A stretch of 64,000 nucleotides of DNA from Flavobacterium cyclinae (GTDB lineage Bacteria > Bacteroidota > Bacteroidia > Flavobacteriales > Flavobacteriaceae): contig NZ_CP089095.1 of the NCBI RefSeq assembly GCF_021172145.1, positions 310,001 to 374,000 of the forward strand. Reading direction: 5' to 3'. Both the position numbers and the translations under genes were made by a program. The notes under the pieces are model-generated. The model searched no databases. It was not told where the DNA came from and was given only the letters and a program-made list of their open reading frames with translations. Shown one piece after another: positions 40,613 to 49,839 of the stretch (the first letter of the stretch is position 1; the number at the start of each line of letters is the position of its first letter).

Positions 40613-41317
40613 TTACATCTTTAAGTAGAATTCTTTCGTCAATTCGATGTATTCAGGAGTATAATTATGCCTAGAAATTTCAATAACTAACTCATCAATC
40701 AAAGGAGTTTGTTCCATTCTGCAAAAAGCCAATAAACTTCTTTTGATTTCTGATGTTGGAGTTCCTTTTACACGAGTAATTTTTAGCGGTAATAGATCCA
40801 ATTCTTTACACATTGAAATAAAACGTTCTTCTTCTTTAAAAGGAATAATTACAGAAAAAATCCCGTTATCCGAAAGTAATAAAGCAGCCGCTTCAATCAA
40901 TTCTTCAAAAGGTAAAGCGTCTTCAAAACGTGCTAAGTCTCTCGAAACATTATCTGATTTGTAATCATCGGTATAAAAAGGCGGATTGGAAATAATCAAA
41001 TCGTATTCATCTTCAGGTTCGTCTACAAACTCATCCAAACCCGCATGAAAACAAAATAATTTATCACTCCAAGGCGAAGCTTCAAAATTTTCAACACATT
41101 GTTCGTAAGCATCTTCGTCAATTTCAATCGCATCAATTTGTTCGGCATTGCTCCTTTGTGCCAACATCAAGGATAAAATTCCAGTTCCTGCACCAATATC
41201 TAAAACATTGTATGGATTGTTAATTAACGGAGTCCAAGCGCCAAGTAAAACACCATCCGTGCCAATTTTCATAGCACAACGATCTTGATTAACAGAAAAT
41301 TGTTTGAATTTGAACAA
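40613..41317 (-). CDS. tRNA1(Val) (adenine(37)-N6)-methyltransferase
   Basis: This 234-residue SAM-dependent enzyme (TrmN6/YfiC) has SAM motif VLDIGAGTGILSLMLAQRS (about 38-56) and the N6-adenine catalytic NPPFY (about 110-114). It methylates A37 of tRNA-Val in the E. coli prototype, so the substrate here is by homology. The gene starts 59 bp downstream of the rimM stop on the same strand. Confidence 0.88.
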   Translation of the reverse strand: MFKFKQFSVNQDRCAMKIGTDGVLLGAWTPLINNPYNVLDIGAGTGILSLMLAQRSNAEQIDAIEIDEDAYEQCVENFEASPWSDKLFCFHAGLDEFVDEPEDEYDLIISNPPFYTDDYKSDNVSRDLARFEDALPFEELIEAAALLLSDNGIFSVIIPFKEEERFISMCKELDLLPLKITRVKGTPTSEIKRSLLAFCRMEQTPLIDELVIEISRHNYTPEYIELTKEFYLKM

Positions 41318-41376
41318 AATGAATAAGAATGAATTTAAACAATTTAAAAACTGTAAACTGTGACTGTGATTGTCAA

Positions 41377-41904
41377 CTACTGTAAATAAAGGTCAACCAA
41401 ACCTTCAGGCGTTTCTAAAGTAATGGTTTTGTTAGCTCTGTCAAGTGCAATAATAAAATCATCAATAAGCGGAATTAAAATTTCAGTTCCGTTTTTATCG
41501 ATTTCAAAAAGGGGTTGAGCGCCACTATCATTTATAGCAGTAATTTTTCCAATACTGCCTAGACGAGTATCTAATACATCGAAACCAATAACTTCGTGAT
41601 AGTAAAATTGGGTTCCTTCAAGTTTAGGTAACATAGTAAGCGGAAGGTATAATTCGCTTCCCATAATTTCGTCTGCTTCTTCTTCGGTTTGAATGTCTTC
41701 AAATCGGATACGTAAGAATTTTTCTTTGTGAAGCGAACTACTTTCAATAAAAAATGGAACCAGACTTTTGTTGATTTCAACAAAAACTGATTCCAAATTT
41801 TGATACAATTCGGGTTCGTCGGTGTCTAAATACGCCAATACTTCCCCTTTGAAACTAAATTTTTTCGCGATTTTACCTAAATAGAAACATTCTTCTTTAC
41901 GCAT
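41377..41904 (-). CDS. rimM: 16S rRNA processing protein RimM
   Basis: This 175-residue protein has an N-terminal RimM domain (CFYLGKIAKKFSFKGEVLAYLDTD) and a C-terminal PRC barrel (ETQFYYHEVIGFDVLD-like, here GTQFYYHEVIGFDVL, then LFEIDKNGTEILIPLID). It helps mature the 30S head near ribosomal protein S19. It follows rpsP by 15 bp on the same strand, as is usual. Confidence 0.94.
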   Translation of the reverse strand: MRKEECFYLGKIAKKFSFKGEVLAYLDTDEPELYQNLESVFVEINKSLVPFFIESSSLHKEKFLRIRFEDIQTEEEADEIMGSELYLPLTMLPKLEGTQFYYHEVIGFDVLDTRLGSIGKITAINDSGAQPLFEIDKNGTEILIPLIDDFIIALDRANKTITLETPEGLVDLYLQ

Positions 41905-41919
41905 GGAATCGCTATAATA

Positions 41920-42474
41920 TTAAGCTTCTGTTTCTTCGTTGTTTTCTTCAACAGCAGGAGCTTCTTCAGCAGCAGCCTCAACTACTTCTTCAGCAACTTC
42001 TTCTGTAGCTTCAGCAGCTTTTGCAGCCTCAGCTTGAGCAGCAATACGTTTTTCGTTTGCTTCTTTTTCAGCTTTTAAAGCTTTAGCTTTAGCATCAGCA
42101 TCAGCTTTAGACAAACCAGCTTTTTTAGCATCAACTTTGTTTGCTTTTTCTTCTAACCAAGCTGCTAATTTAGCATCTGCTTGCTCTTGAGTTAAAGCAC
42201 CTTTACGAACTCCTCCATCTAAGTGGTGTTTTAATAAAGCACCTTTGTAAGATAAAATTGCTCTTGCAGTGTCAGTTGGCTGAGCACCGTTGTGTAACCA
42301 TTGTGCAGCTTTCTCGATGTTTAAATCGATAGTTGCAGGGTTAGTGTTTGGATTGTAAGTTCCTAATTTTTCTAAGAATTTACCATCTCTTTTTGATCTT
42401 GCATCTGCTGCAACAACCCAATAAAAAGGTTTCCCTTTTTTTCCGTGTCTTTGTAATCTAATTTTTACTGACAT
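41920..42474 (-). CDS. rpsP: 30S ribosomal protein S16
   Basis: The first 80 residues are a standard S16 (MSVKIRLQRHGKKGKPFYWV, GTYNPNTNPATIDLNIEKA, WLHNGAQPTDTARAIL). The remaining ~100 residues are a Lys/Ala then Glu/Ala-rich extension (AEKAAE.. VAEEVVEAAAEEAPAVEENNEE). The tail is a Bacteroidetes trait of unknown role, giving 184 residues against about 80 in E. coli. A small hairpin lies in its leader. Confidence 0.95.
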   Translation of the reverse strand: MSVKIRLQRHGKKGKPFYWVVAADARSKRDGKFLEKLGTYNPNTNPATIDLNIEKAAQWLHNGAQPTDTARAILSYKGALLKHHLDGGVRKGALTQEQADAKLAAWLEEKANKVDAKKAGLSKADADAKAKALKAEKEANEKRIAAQAEAAKAAEATEEVAEEVVEAAAEEAPAVEENNEETEA

Positions 42475-42490
42475 AATCTTGTGATTAATT

Positions 42491-42529
42491 TGAGGTTCTC
42501 GACCTCGGTTATTTAAGGTTGCAAATATA
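42491..42529 (-). promoter_or_regulatory. rpsP promoter and leader hairpin
   Basis: TATATTTG (minus strand, 42522-42529) is the -7 box. GAGGT/ACCTC (42492-42506) forms a small hairpin in the leader just before the S16 start, which could slow initiation. Confidence 0.5.
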
Positions 42530-42650
42530 TAAAACTTTGTAATACTATCGAATGATTTAGTTAAAAATATTTTTTTATCTAAAATGTATTTATTTCAATA
42601 AAAAAGTTATTTTTGTTACCTACATATTTTAACGAACATAAAATTTAATA

Positions 42651-43346
42651 ATGAAAAAAATAGTTTCTTTTTTCGCTCTTGCTTTGGTTTTTACATCTTG
42701 TCAACAAGATATTCAAACAAATACACCATCTTTTCAAGCGAAACAAAATGATGTATACTGGAGAGCAAATGATGCAAGAGTTTCTGTAGATGCAAGTGGC
42801 GCAATGACTATTACAGCATTTACTCAGTTTGAAACAATTACACTTGAAACATCTAGTTCTTTACCAGGTGTTTATGTGTTAGGAACAACAAATCAAAACA
42901 ATTACGCTTCTTATTCAAACGATACTGAAAATTTTTCTGATTTCTATGATACAGGATTATATACAGGTCCTGCATACAAGGTTTCAGGTATGTTAACTAG
43001 AGGTTCTGCTTATCAGGCAAATTCTGCAGGTGCTCAAACTACGGGAGGAACTGGTTCTGGATTACGTGTTGCTACTCAAACAACTAATGGTACTGTAACA
43101 GCTATAACAGTTGTTGCAAGAGGAGTTGGTTACACTCCAGGAGATGTTGTTACTATTGTTGGCGGTAATAATAATGCAACTTTTAGAGTAATCAACATAC
43201 AACAAAGTAACGGAGAAATTGAAATCGAAGAAGTTGAAGGAGGCTTGTTCACTGGTAAATATAAGTTTAATGCGGTGAATGAAAATGGAGATGTGATTAC
43301 TTTTTCTGAAGGTGTATTTTATAAAATACCAATTTCTACATTCTAA
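42651..43346 (+). CDS. DUF6252-like lipoprotein with inserted glycine-rich module
   Basis: This 231-residue protein has a lipoprotein signal (FTSC, Cys17). Ends match DUF6252-type secreted proteins (FQAKQNDVYWRANDARV at 28-44, FTGKYKFNAVNENGDVITFSEGVFYKIP at the C-terminus; total ~28 residues). Between them about residues 118-190 form a repeat-like module GGTGSGLRVATQTTNGTVTAITVVARGVGYTPGDVVTI (shown in part as VARGVGYTPGDVVTI), which resembles modules in phage structural proteins. Function unknown. Confidence 0.6.
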   Translation: MKKIVSFFALALVFTSCQQDIQTNTPSFQAKQNDVYWRANDARVSVDASGAMTITAFTQFETITLETSSSLPGVYVLGTTNQNNYASYSNDTENFSDFYDTGLYTGPAYKVSGMLTRGSAYQANSAGAQTTGGTGSGLRVATQTTNGTVTAITVVARGVGYTPGDVVTIVGGNNNATFRVINIQQSNGEIEIEEVEGGLFTGKYKFNAVNENGDVITFSEGVFYKIPISTF

Positions 43347-43370
43347 AAATCAACTATAAACTATAGGTTT

Positions 43371-43404
43371 AAAAAGCTGTCTGAAATTTTCAGATGGCTT
43401 TTTT
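43371..43404 (+). terminator. intrinsic terminator
   Basis: AAAGCTGTCTGAAA and TTTCAGATGGCTTT form an imperfect stem with following Ts. Confidence 0.75.
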
Positions 43405-43507
43405 GTTTTTGTTGATAACTTAAATTGGCATTCACTAACTTAAAATGTATTTTTGTTTTTATACAAAATCAACTTTTTTATTTTTCTTTAGCTTAATTAT
43501 CAAATAG

Positions 43508-46500
43508 ATGTACTTAATTTTCGATACAGAAACCACAGGATTACCTCGTAGTTGGTCGGCACCCATAACTGATACCGATAACTGGCCTCGTTGTATTCAA
43601 ATTGCATGGCAATTACACGATGAAATGGGGAATTTAATCGAACATCAAGATTATTTGGTAAAGCCAGAAGGTTTTAATATTCCTTATGATGCCGAGCGAA
43701 TTCATGGTATATCCACTGAATTAGCGATGGAACAGGGAATTCTTTTAGCGGAAGTACTAGAGAAATTTAATATTGCACTATCAAAAACTAAATATATAGT
43801 TGGGCAAAACGTAGGTTTCGACGTGAATATAATGGGGTGCGAATTCCATCGTTTTAATATAGGAACTGATTTAACTAAAATGCCCGTTTTAGATACGTGT
43901 ACTGAAACCACTGCAGAATTATTAAAATTACCCGGTGGTCGTGGTGGAAAATTCAAATTGCCAACACTTACCGAATTACATCAATATCTTTTTAATCAGC
44001 CTTTTGCAGAAGCCCACAATGCTACTGCCGACGTGGAAGCAACTACTCGTTGTTTTTTAGAGTTGATTAAAAGAGAAGTGTTTACCAAAGAAGAGTTAGA
44101 TGTAACACCAGAATATTTCAGACGTTTTCGTGAAAATAATCCTGGCGAGATCCAGCTGATTGGTTTAAAACACATCAACCTCAAAAAAGCTTCGGATGAA
44201 ATCAGAGCCCGTTTACAAAAAATCCAAAGCGAAGAAGAGCAAGCCACTATTTCAGATGCTACAAAAGCGGATTTAAAAGACGCTGCTTTTGCACATTTAC
44301 ACAATCATACACAGTTTTCAGTATTACAATCCACCATTGCGATTAATGATTTAGTAAAAGCTTCTGTAAAATTCAAAATGCCTGCAGTTGCCATGACCGA
44401 TACAGGTAATATGATGGGAGCGTTTCATTTTGTGAGTGCAGTAATGAATCACAATAAAGCTGCTGAAGCTAAAAACAAAGAATTAGTCGAAAACGGAGAA
44501 GAACCAACAGAAACCGTAATCAAGCCTATTGTAGGATGCGAATTCAATATTTGTGACGACCATAAAGATAAGACTAAAAAGGATAATGGTTATCAAGTAG
44601 TTTTATTGGCAAAAAATAAAAAAGGCTATCACAATTTAGCCAAAATGTCCTCTATCGCTTATACCGATGGTTTCTATTATGTTCCTCGTATTGATAGAAA
44701 TATCGTTGAAAAATACAAAGAAGACATCATTGTGCTGTCTGGAAATTTATATGGAGAAATTCCAAGTAAAATTCTAAATGTTGGAGAAAGTCAAGCCGAA
44801 GAAGCATTAATTTGGTGGAAAGAACAATTTGGGACTGATTTCTATTTGGAAGTCATGCGACACAAACAAGAAGATGAAAATCGTGTGAACCAAACATTGA
44901 TAGCTTTCGCGAAAAAGCATAATGTGAAGTTAGTTGCGACCAACAATACCTATTACGTTAATAAAGAAGATGCCAATGCTCACGATATTTTATTGTGTGT
45001 AAAAGATGGTGAAAAACAAGCTACACCAATTGGTCGCGGACGTGGTTATCGTTATGGATTACCAAATCAAGAATATTATTTCAAATCGGGTGACGAAATG
45101 AAGCAACTTTTTGCCGATTTACCCGAAGCGATTATCAATATTCAAGAAATTATCGATAAAACCGAACCGTATTCTTTATATCGCGATGTATTACTTCCAA
45201 AATTCAAAATTCCTGATGAGTTTGAAGTAGAAGAAGACAAGTTAGATGGAGGTGTTCGTGGTGAAAATGCGTATTTACGTTATCTCACAATGGAAGGCGC
45301 CAAAAAACGCTATGGCGAAATCACACCAGATATTCAAGAGCGTTTGGATTTTGAATTACTTACGATTTCCAATTCAGGTTATCCGGGTTATTTCTTAATT
45401 GTACAAGATTTCATTGCCGAAGCTAGAAAAATGGACGTTTCCGTTGGGCCAGGCCGTGGTTCGGCTGCGGGTTCGGCTGTTGCGTATTGTTTAGGAATTA
45501 CGAATATCGACCCAATTAAATACGATTTGCTTTTTGAGCGTTTCCTGAATCCTGATCGTGTTTCCATGCCCGATATCGATATCGACTTCGATGATGAAGG
45601 TCGTGGTCGTGTAATGGATTATGTAATCAATAAATACGGAGCAAACCAAGTAGCACAAATTATTACTTATGGTAAAATGGCTACGAAATCAGCGATTCGA
45701 GATACAGCTCGTGTATTGGATTTGCCCTTGTTTGAAGCCGATAGAATTGCGAAATTAATTCCAGGTATGATGCCATCAAAATGGAATTTAGCACGATTCT
45801 TAGCTGAAGAAGAAGGGGAAGTTAAAAAAGCATTACGTTCAGAAGAATTTGACCGAGTTAAAGAATTAATCGAAATTGCCAACTCTGAAGATTTAGCAGG
45901 AGAAACTATACAACAAGCAAAAGTGTTGGAAGGTTCGATGCGAAATACCGGAATTCACGCTTGTGGAGTAATTATTACGCCAGATGATATTACAAATTTC
46001 GTTCCGGTTACTACTGCAAAAGATTCGGATTTATATGTAACCCAATTTGACAACTCGGTAGCGGAAAGTGCTGGTTTGTTGAAGATGGACTTCTTGGGAT
46101 TAAAAACCCTAACCTTAATTAAAGATACCGTAAAATTGGTAAAATATCGCACAGGAATCGAATTAAATCCTGACGAATTCCCAATTGATGATGTTAAAAC
46201 ATACGAGTTGTTCCAAAGAGGTGAAACGGTAGGTATTTTCCAATACGAATCGCCTGGAATGCAGAAATATATGAAGGACTTAAAACCAACAGTTTTTGCC
46301 GATTTAATTGCCATGAATGCATTATATCGACCTGGACCGTTGGAGTATATTCCGTCGTTCATTCGTAGAAAAAATGGAGAAGAGCCTATTACTTACGATT
46401 TAGATGCTTGCGAAGAATATTTAGGGGAAACCTACGGAATTACCGTTTACCAAGAGCAGGTGATGCTTCTGTCGCAAAAATTGGCAAATTTCTCTAAAGG

Positions 46501-48034
46501 TGATGCCGATGTACTTCGTAAAGCGATGGGTAAAAAGCAGAAAGATGTCTTGGATAAAATGAAATCTAAGTTCATCGATCAAGCGAAAGCCAATGGACAT
46601 GACGAACAAAAATTAGATAAAATTTGGACCGACTGGGAAGCGTTTGCGAGTTATGCCTTCAATAAATCGCACTCTACTTGTTATGCTTGGATTGCCTACC
46701 AAACAGCATATTTAAAAGCGCATTATCCAGCGGAATACATGGCTGCGGTACTTTCAAATAACATGAACGATATCAAACAAGTGTCGTTCTTTATGGAAGA
46801 ATGTAAACGCATGGGATTAGCTGTTTTGGGTCCAGATGTGAATGAATCGTATTATAAATTTACGGTTAATGAAGATTATGCGGTTCGTTTCGGAATGGGA
46901 GCAATCAAAGGCGTTGGAGCAGGAGCCGTTCAAACCATAATTGATAACCGTAAAGACGGAAAATACAAATCTATTTTTGATTTAGCCAAACGAATTGATT
47001 TGCGTGCGGCTAATAAAAAAGCGTTTGAAAACTTAGCATTAGCAGGCGGTTTCGATGGTTTTACTGAAACCCATCGAGCGCAATATTTTCATCATGAAGG
47101 TGACGGAATTACTTTTTTGGAAAAAGCCATGCGTTATGGAGCTAAGTTTCAAGAAAATGAAAATTCGGCTCAAGTGAGTTTGTTTGGTGATGCTTCAGAA
47201 GTGCAAATCGCTGAACCACAAGTGCCACCATGTGAAGAATGGAGCACGATGGAAAAGTTGGCCAAAGAAAAAGAAGTAGTAGGTATTTACATTTCGGGTC
47301 ATCCTTTAGATGATTATAAATTTGAAATGAAATATTTCTGTAATACCAATTTAGAAGGTTTGAAAAACTTAGAACAACAAGTTGGAAAAAACCTTTCTTT
47401 TGGTGGGATTGTAACGAATGTACAACATCGAACGGCTAAAAACGGAAAAGGTTGGGCGACATTTGTAGTGGAAGGTTATGATGAAAGTTTTGAATTCCGA
47501 ATTTTTGATGAAGAGTATTTAAAGTTCCGTCATTTCTTACTGCAAAATCAGTTTGCCTATTTTAAAATTACGGTGAAAGAAGGTTGGGTTAACCGTGAAA
47601 CCGGAAAAAAATCCGATCCAAGAATTCAGTTTACAGATGTGAAAATGTTAGCGGATGTGTTGCCAACATTCGCCAAAAAACTCGTACTTCAATTAGCGAT
47701 TAATGATGTTAAAGAAGGAGTGATTTCGGAATTAAATCAAATTTTTACCCAACACAAAGGCGATCATAATGTGACTTTTGAAGTAATGGAGTTGGAAAAA
47801 ATCAAACGAATGGTAGAAGAAAAACCAGTAGCGATGATTTCGACCGATACCGAAGATGAAATGGAAGAGAATTTTGATGAAATGGAAGAAATGGATATCG
47901 CTGTACCAACAGAAAAAGAAGAAATTGTAGTAAAAACTAAGTTGGTGATGCCAAGTAGAAAGTTAAAGGTTAAAATTTCATCGGAACTACTACAAGAATT
48001 AGAACGAATGCAGTTGAGTTTCAAGTTAAATTAA
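43508..48034 (+). CDS. dnaE: DNA polymerase III alpha subunit with N-terminal 3'-5' exonuclease
   Basis: This 1508-residue replicative polymerase has an N-terminal DEDD exonuclease (FDTETTG at 4-10; NVGFDVNIMGCEF about 100; HNATADVEATTRC about 173). A PHP domain follows (FAHLHNHTQFSVLQ about 260), then the catalytic palm with the active-site carboxylates PDIDIDFDDEGRGRVM about 687-702. A helix-hairpin-helix (MGAIKGVGAGAVQTII about 1128) and an OB-fold (about 1280-1390) complete it. Cis proofreading makes a separate DnaQ unnecessary. The fusion is a common arrangement in Bacteroidetes. Full length and intact. Confidence 0.95.
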   Translation: MYLIFDTETTGLPRSWSAPITDTDNWPRCIQIAWQLHDEMGNLIEHQDYLVKPEGFNIPYDAERIHGISTELAMEQGILLAEVLEKFNIALSKTKYIVGQNVGFDVNIMGCEFHRFNIGTDLTKMPVLDTCTETTAELLKLPGGRGGKFKLPTLTELHQYLFNQPFAEAHNATADVEATTRCFLELIKREVFTKEELDVTPEYFRRFRENNPGEIQLIGLKHINLKKASDEIRARLQKIQSEEEQATISDATKADLKDAAFAHLHNHTQFSVLQSTIAINDLVKASVKFKMPAVAMTDTGNMMGAFHFVSAVMNHNKAAEAKNKELVENGEEPTETVIKPIVGCEFNICDDHKDKTKKDNGYQVVLLAKNKKGYHNLAKMSSIAYTDGFYYVPRIDRNIVEKYKEDIIVLSGNLYGEIPSKILNVGESQAEEALIWWKEQFGTDFYLEVMRHKQEDENRVNQTLIAFAKKHNVKLVATNNTYYVNKEDANAHDILLCVKDGEKQATPIGRGRGYRYGLPNQEYYFKSGDEMKQLFADLPEAIINIQEIIDKTEPYSLYRDVLLPKFKIPDEFEVEEDKLDGGVRGENAYLRYLTMEGAKKRYGEITPDIQERLDFELLTISNSGYPGYFLIVQDFIAEARKMDVSVGPGRGSAAGSAVAYCLGITNIDPIKYDLLFERFLNPDRVSMPDIDIDFDDEGRGRVMDYVINKYGANQVAQIITYGKMATKSAIRDTARVLDLPLFEADRIAKLIPGMMPSKWNLARFLAEEEGEVKKALRSEEFDRVKELIEIANSEDLAGETIQQAKVLEGSMRNTGIHACGVIITPDDITNFVPVTTAKDSDLYVTQFDNSVAESAGLLKMDFLGLKTLTLIKDTVKLVKYRTGIELNPDEFPIDDVKTYELFQRGETVGIFQYESPGMQKYMKDLKPTVFADLIAMNALYRPGPLEYIPSFIRRKNGEEPITYDLDACEEYLGETYGITVYQEQVMLLSQKLANFSKGDADVLRKAMGKKQKDVLDKMKSKFIDQAKANGHDEQKLDKIWTDWEAFASYAFNKSHSTCYAWIAYQTAYLKAHYPAEYMAAVLSNNMNDIKQVSFFMEECKRMGLAVLGPDVNESYYKFTVNEDYAVRFGMGAIKGVGAGAVQTIIDNRKDGKYKSIFDLAKRIDLRAANKKAFENLALAGGFDGFTETHRAQYFHHEGDGITFLEKAMRYGAKFQENENSAQVSLFGDASEVQIAEPQVPPCEEWSTMEKLAKEKEVVGIYISGHPLDDYKFEMKYFCNTNLEGLKNLEQQVGKNLSFGGIVTNVQHRTAKNGKGWATFVVEGYDESFEFRIFDEEYLKFRHFLLQNQFAYFKITVKEGWVNRETGKKSDPRIQFTDVKMLADVLPTFAKKLVLQLAINDVKEGVISELNQIFTQHKGDHNVTFEVMELEKIKRMVEEKPVAMISTDTEDEMEENFDEMEEMDIAVPTEKEEIVVKTKLVMPSRKLKVKISSELLQELERMQLSFKLN

Positions 48035-48103
48035 AATCAATTCTGAAAATGCAACTATAACAAAAACTAATTTTTAAAAGCGAATTCATTTCAATTAAAT
48101 TTC

Positions 48104-48111
48104 TAAATTTG
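48104..48111 (+). promoter_or_regulatory. -7 box TAAATTTG before trxA
   Basis: TAnnTTTG match 35 bp upstream of the trxA ATG. Confidence 0.55.
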
Positions 48112-48146
48112 CATATTAATTAAGTAAAATCATAAAGAAAAACAAT

Positions 48147-48464
48147 ATGGCATTAGCAATCACAGATGCTACTTTTGAGGAAGTAGTTTTAAAATCAGAT
48201 AAACCAGTAGTAGTAGATTTTTGGGCAGCTTGGTGTGGTCCATGTAGAATGGTTGGTCCGGTTATCGACGAAATTTCTTCAGAATATGAAGGAAAAGCAG
48301 TAGTTGGTAAAGTTGACGTAGATGCAAACCAAGAATTTGCCGCAAAATACGGAGTTCGTAACATTCCTACAGTATTAGTATTCCAAAACGGAGAAGTTGT
48401 TGGAAGACAAGTTGGAGTTGCTCCTAAAAAGACTTATACTGATGCAATTGACGCATTATTATAA
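48147..48464 (+). CDS. trxA: thioredoxin
   Basis: This 105-residue protein has the complete thioredoxin fold and active site WCGPC (29-33), VDFWAAW before it and the cis-proline IPT in VRNIPTVLVF (about 73). It reduces protein disulfides. Own promoter and terminator, so monocistronic. Confidence 0.97.
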   Translation: MALAITDATFEEVVLKSDKPVVVDFWAAWCGPCRMVGPVIDEISSEYEGKAVVGKVDVDANQEFAAKYGVRNIPTVLVFQNGEVVGRQVGVAPKKTYTDAIDALL

Positions 48465-48482
48465 TATTTGAAAAAGAAGAAA

Positions 48483-48515
48483 TTAGGCTCAACGTATGTT
48501 GGGCCTTTTTTTTTA
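48483..48515 (+). terminator. trxA terminator
   Basis: AGGCTCAAC and GTTGGGCCT form a stem around GTAT, followed by eight Ts. Confidence 0.85.
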
Positions 48516-48576
48516 CCTATAACCTTTCGACTATCATCTTTGACCAACAAATAAAATCTTTTTCTATCTTTACGAT

Positions 48577-49515
48577 ATGAAGTTAGAGGCGCATTTAGAA
48601 AAAATATCCAGTTTTGAGCATTTAGAATTATTGGCCAACCAAATTGTGGAAGGGTTTATTTCTGGAATGCACAAATCACCTTTTCATGGATTCTCGGCTG
48701 AGTTTGCCGAACATAAAATTTACAATCCAGGAGAAAGTACTAAGCATATCGATTGGAAATTATATGCCAAAACAGATCGATTATACACCAAGCGTTATGA
48801 AGAAGAGACTAATTTGCGATGTCATTTTATTTTAGATAATTCATCCTCGATGCATTATCCGAAATTAAAGGAAAATAAGCCGTTTTATGAGAGTAAAATC
48901 GGGTTTTCGGTATTGGCATCTGCGGTTTTGATGAACTTGCTTAAAAAACAGCGCGATGCAGTTGGATTGAGTGTTTATTCGGATACGTATGAATATTATT
49001 CACCAGAAAAGGGGAGCGATCGTCATCATCGCATGATTTTAAACAAGCTGGAAGAAGTCTTGTCGCAAAACAAAAACACTAGAAAAACAGATACCATAAC
49101 ATTTTTACATCAAATTGCCGAAAACATTCACCGTCGTTCTATGGTAATTTTATTTACCGATATGTTTCATTCCGAAGGGTCGGAAAAAGAAAACGATAAA
49201 ATTTTTAAAGCGCTTCAGCATTTAAAACACAACAAGCATAAAGTGGTTGTTTTTCATGTTTATGATGAAAAAACCGAGTTAAATTTCAATTTTGATAATA
49301 CGCCTCGCAAGTTTATTGATGTAGAAACAGGAGAAGAAATCAATTTATTTGCCGAAAACACACAAGAATCGTATCAAAAAGTGGTACAAGAATATTTCAA
49401 AACAATAGAAGCAACGTGTATGCAGTATCAAATTCGTTATGTACCTGTTTCTGTAGGAGAAAATTTTGAAAAAATTTTACTTACGTATTTGATTGAAAAA
49501 CAAAAGTTTGGGTAA
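48577..49515 (+). CDS. DUF58 / von Willebrand A-type protein
   Basis: This 312-residue protein has the DUF58 motif SGMHKSPFHGFSAEFAEHKIYNPGE and a vWA/MIDAS-like segment DNSSSMHYPKLKENK with later MVILFTDMFHSEGSE. DUF58 proteins usually accompany MoxR-type AAA+ ATPases and gliding or aerotolerance loci. No MoxR gene is in this window, so the partner is elsewhere. No membrane anchor. Confidence 0.88.
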   Translation: MKLEAHLEKISSFEHLELLANQIVEGFISGMHKSPFHGFSAEFAEHKIYNPGESTKHIDWKLYAKTDRLYTKRYEEETNLRCHFILDNSSSMHYPKLKENKPFYESKIGFSVLASAVLMNLLKKQRDAVGLSVYSDTYEYYSPEKGSDRHHRMILNKLEEVLSQNKNTRKTDTITFLHQIAENIHRRSMVILFTDMFHSEGSEKENDKIFKALQHLKHNKHKVVVFHVYDEKTELNFNFDNTPRKFIDVETGEEINLFAENTQESYQKVVQEYFKTIEATCMQYQIRYVPVSVGENFEKILLTYLIEKQKFG

Positions 49516-49552
49516 TAACACTAAAAAAAGTTTAATTTTTTTTGCAAAAATA

Positions 49553-49583
49553 TTTGCAGGAATGAAAAAGCGTAGTATATTTG
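49553..49583 (+). promoter_or_regulatory. tRNA-Asp promoter TTTG-N19-TATATTTG
   Basis: TTTG at 49553-49556 and TATATTTG at 49576-49583 match the Bacteroidetes -33/-7 consensus with ideal 19-bp spacing, 18 bp before the tRNA start. Confidence 0.85.
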
Positions 49584-49601
49584 CACTCGCAATAAAGCAC
49601 T

Positions 49602-49678
49602 GGTTTGGTAGTTCAGTTGGTTAGAATACATGCCTGTCACGCATGGGGTCGCGGGTTCGAGTCCCGTCCAGACCGCCA
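49602..49678 (+). tRNA. tRNA-Asp (anticodon GTC)
   Basis: Acceptor stem GGTTTGG pairs with CCAGACC (one G-U), and the discriminator base is G followed by genomic CCA at 49676-49678. D arm GTTCAGTTGGTTAGAAT, anticodon stem-loop ATGC-CTGTCAC-GCAT with anticodon GTC, T arm with GGGTTCGAGTCCC. Full-length 77-nt tRNA including CCA. Confidence 0.98.
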
Positions 49679-49687
49679 GAAATAGAG

Positions 49688-49717
49688 GAAGCTCCGTCAT
49701 AAAACGGAGCTTTTTTG
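49688..49717 (+). terminator. tRNA-Asp terminator
   Basis: AAGCTCCGT and ACGGAGCTT form a perfect stem with loop CATAAA and a T-run. Confidence 0.9.
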
Positions 49718-49750
49718 CCCTCTTACAATATTTAAAATAGTTGTGTTGTT

Positions 49751-49822
49751 TAGGTACGAAAGTACCAAAAGGTTTAGTAGTTAGACCAATGGAAAGCTTT
49801 GCATTTTATGCAGGGCTTTTTT
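49751..49822 (+). ncRNA. candidate small RNA with three consecutive hairpins
   Basis: GGTAC-GAAA-GTACC (49753-49766, GNRA tetraloop), then GGTTT-AGTAGTT-AGACC (49771-49787), then a terminator hairpin (49793-49819) with Ts. It lies between the tRNA terminator and the convergent DUF456 gene. No standard promoter is recognised, and the last hairpin could instead terminate read-through. Confidence 0.4.
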
Positions 49823-49839
49823 GATTTATATAGGTTTTA

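Noticed and set aside
49751..49790. Second tRNA or tRNA fragment after tRNA-Asp
   Set aside because: The small hairpins do not form a cloverleaf and no T arm or CCA is present.
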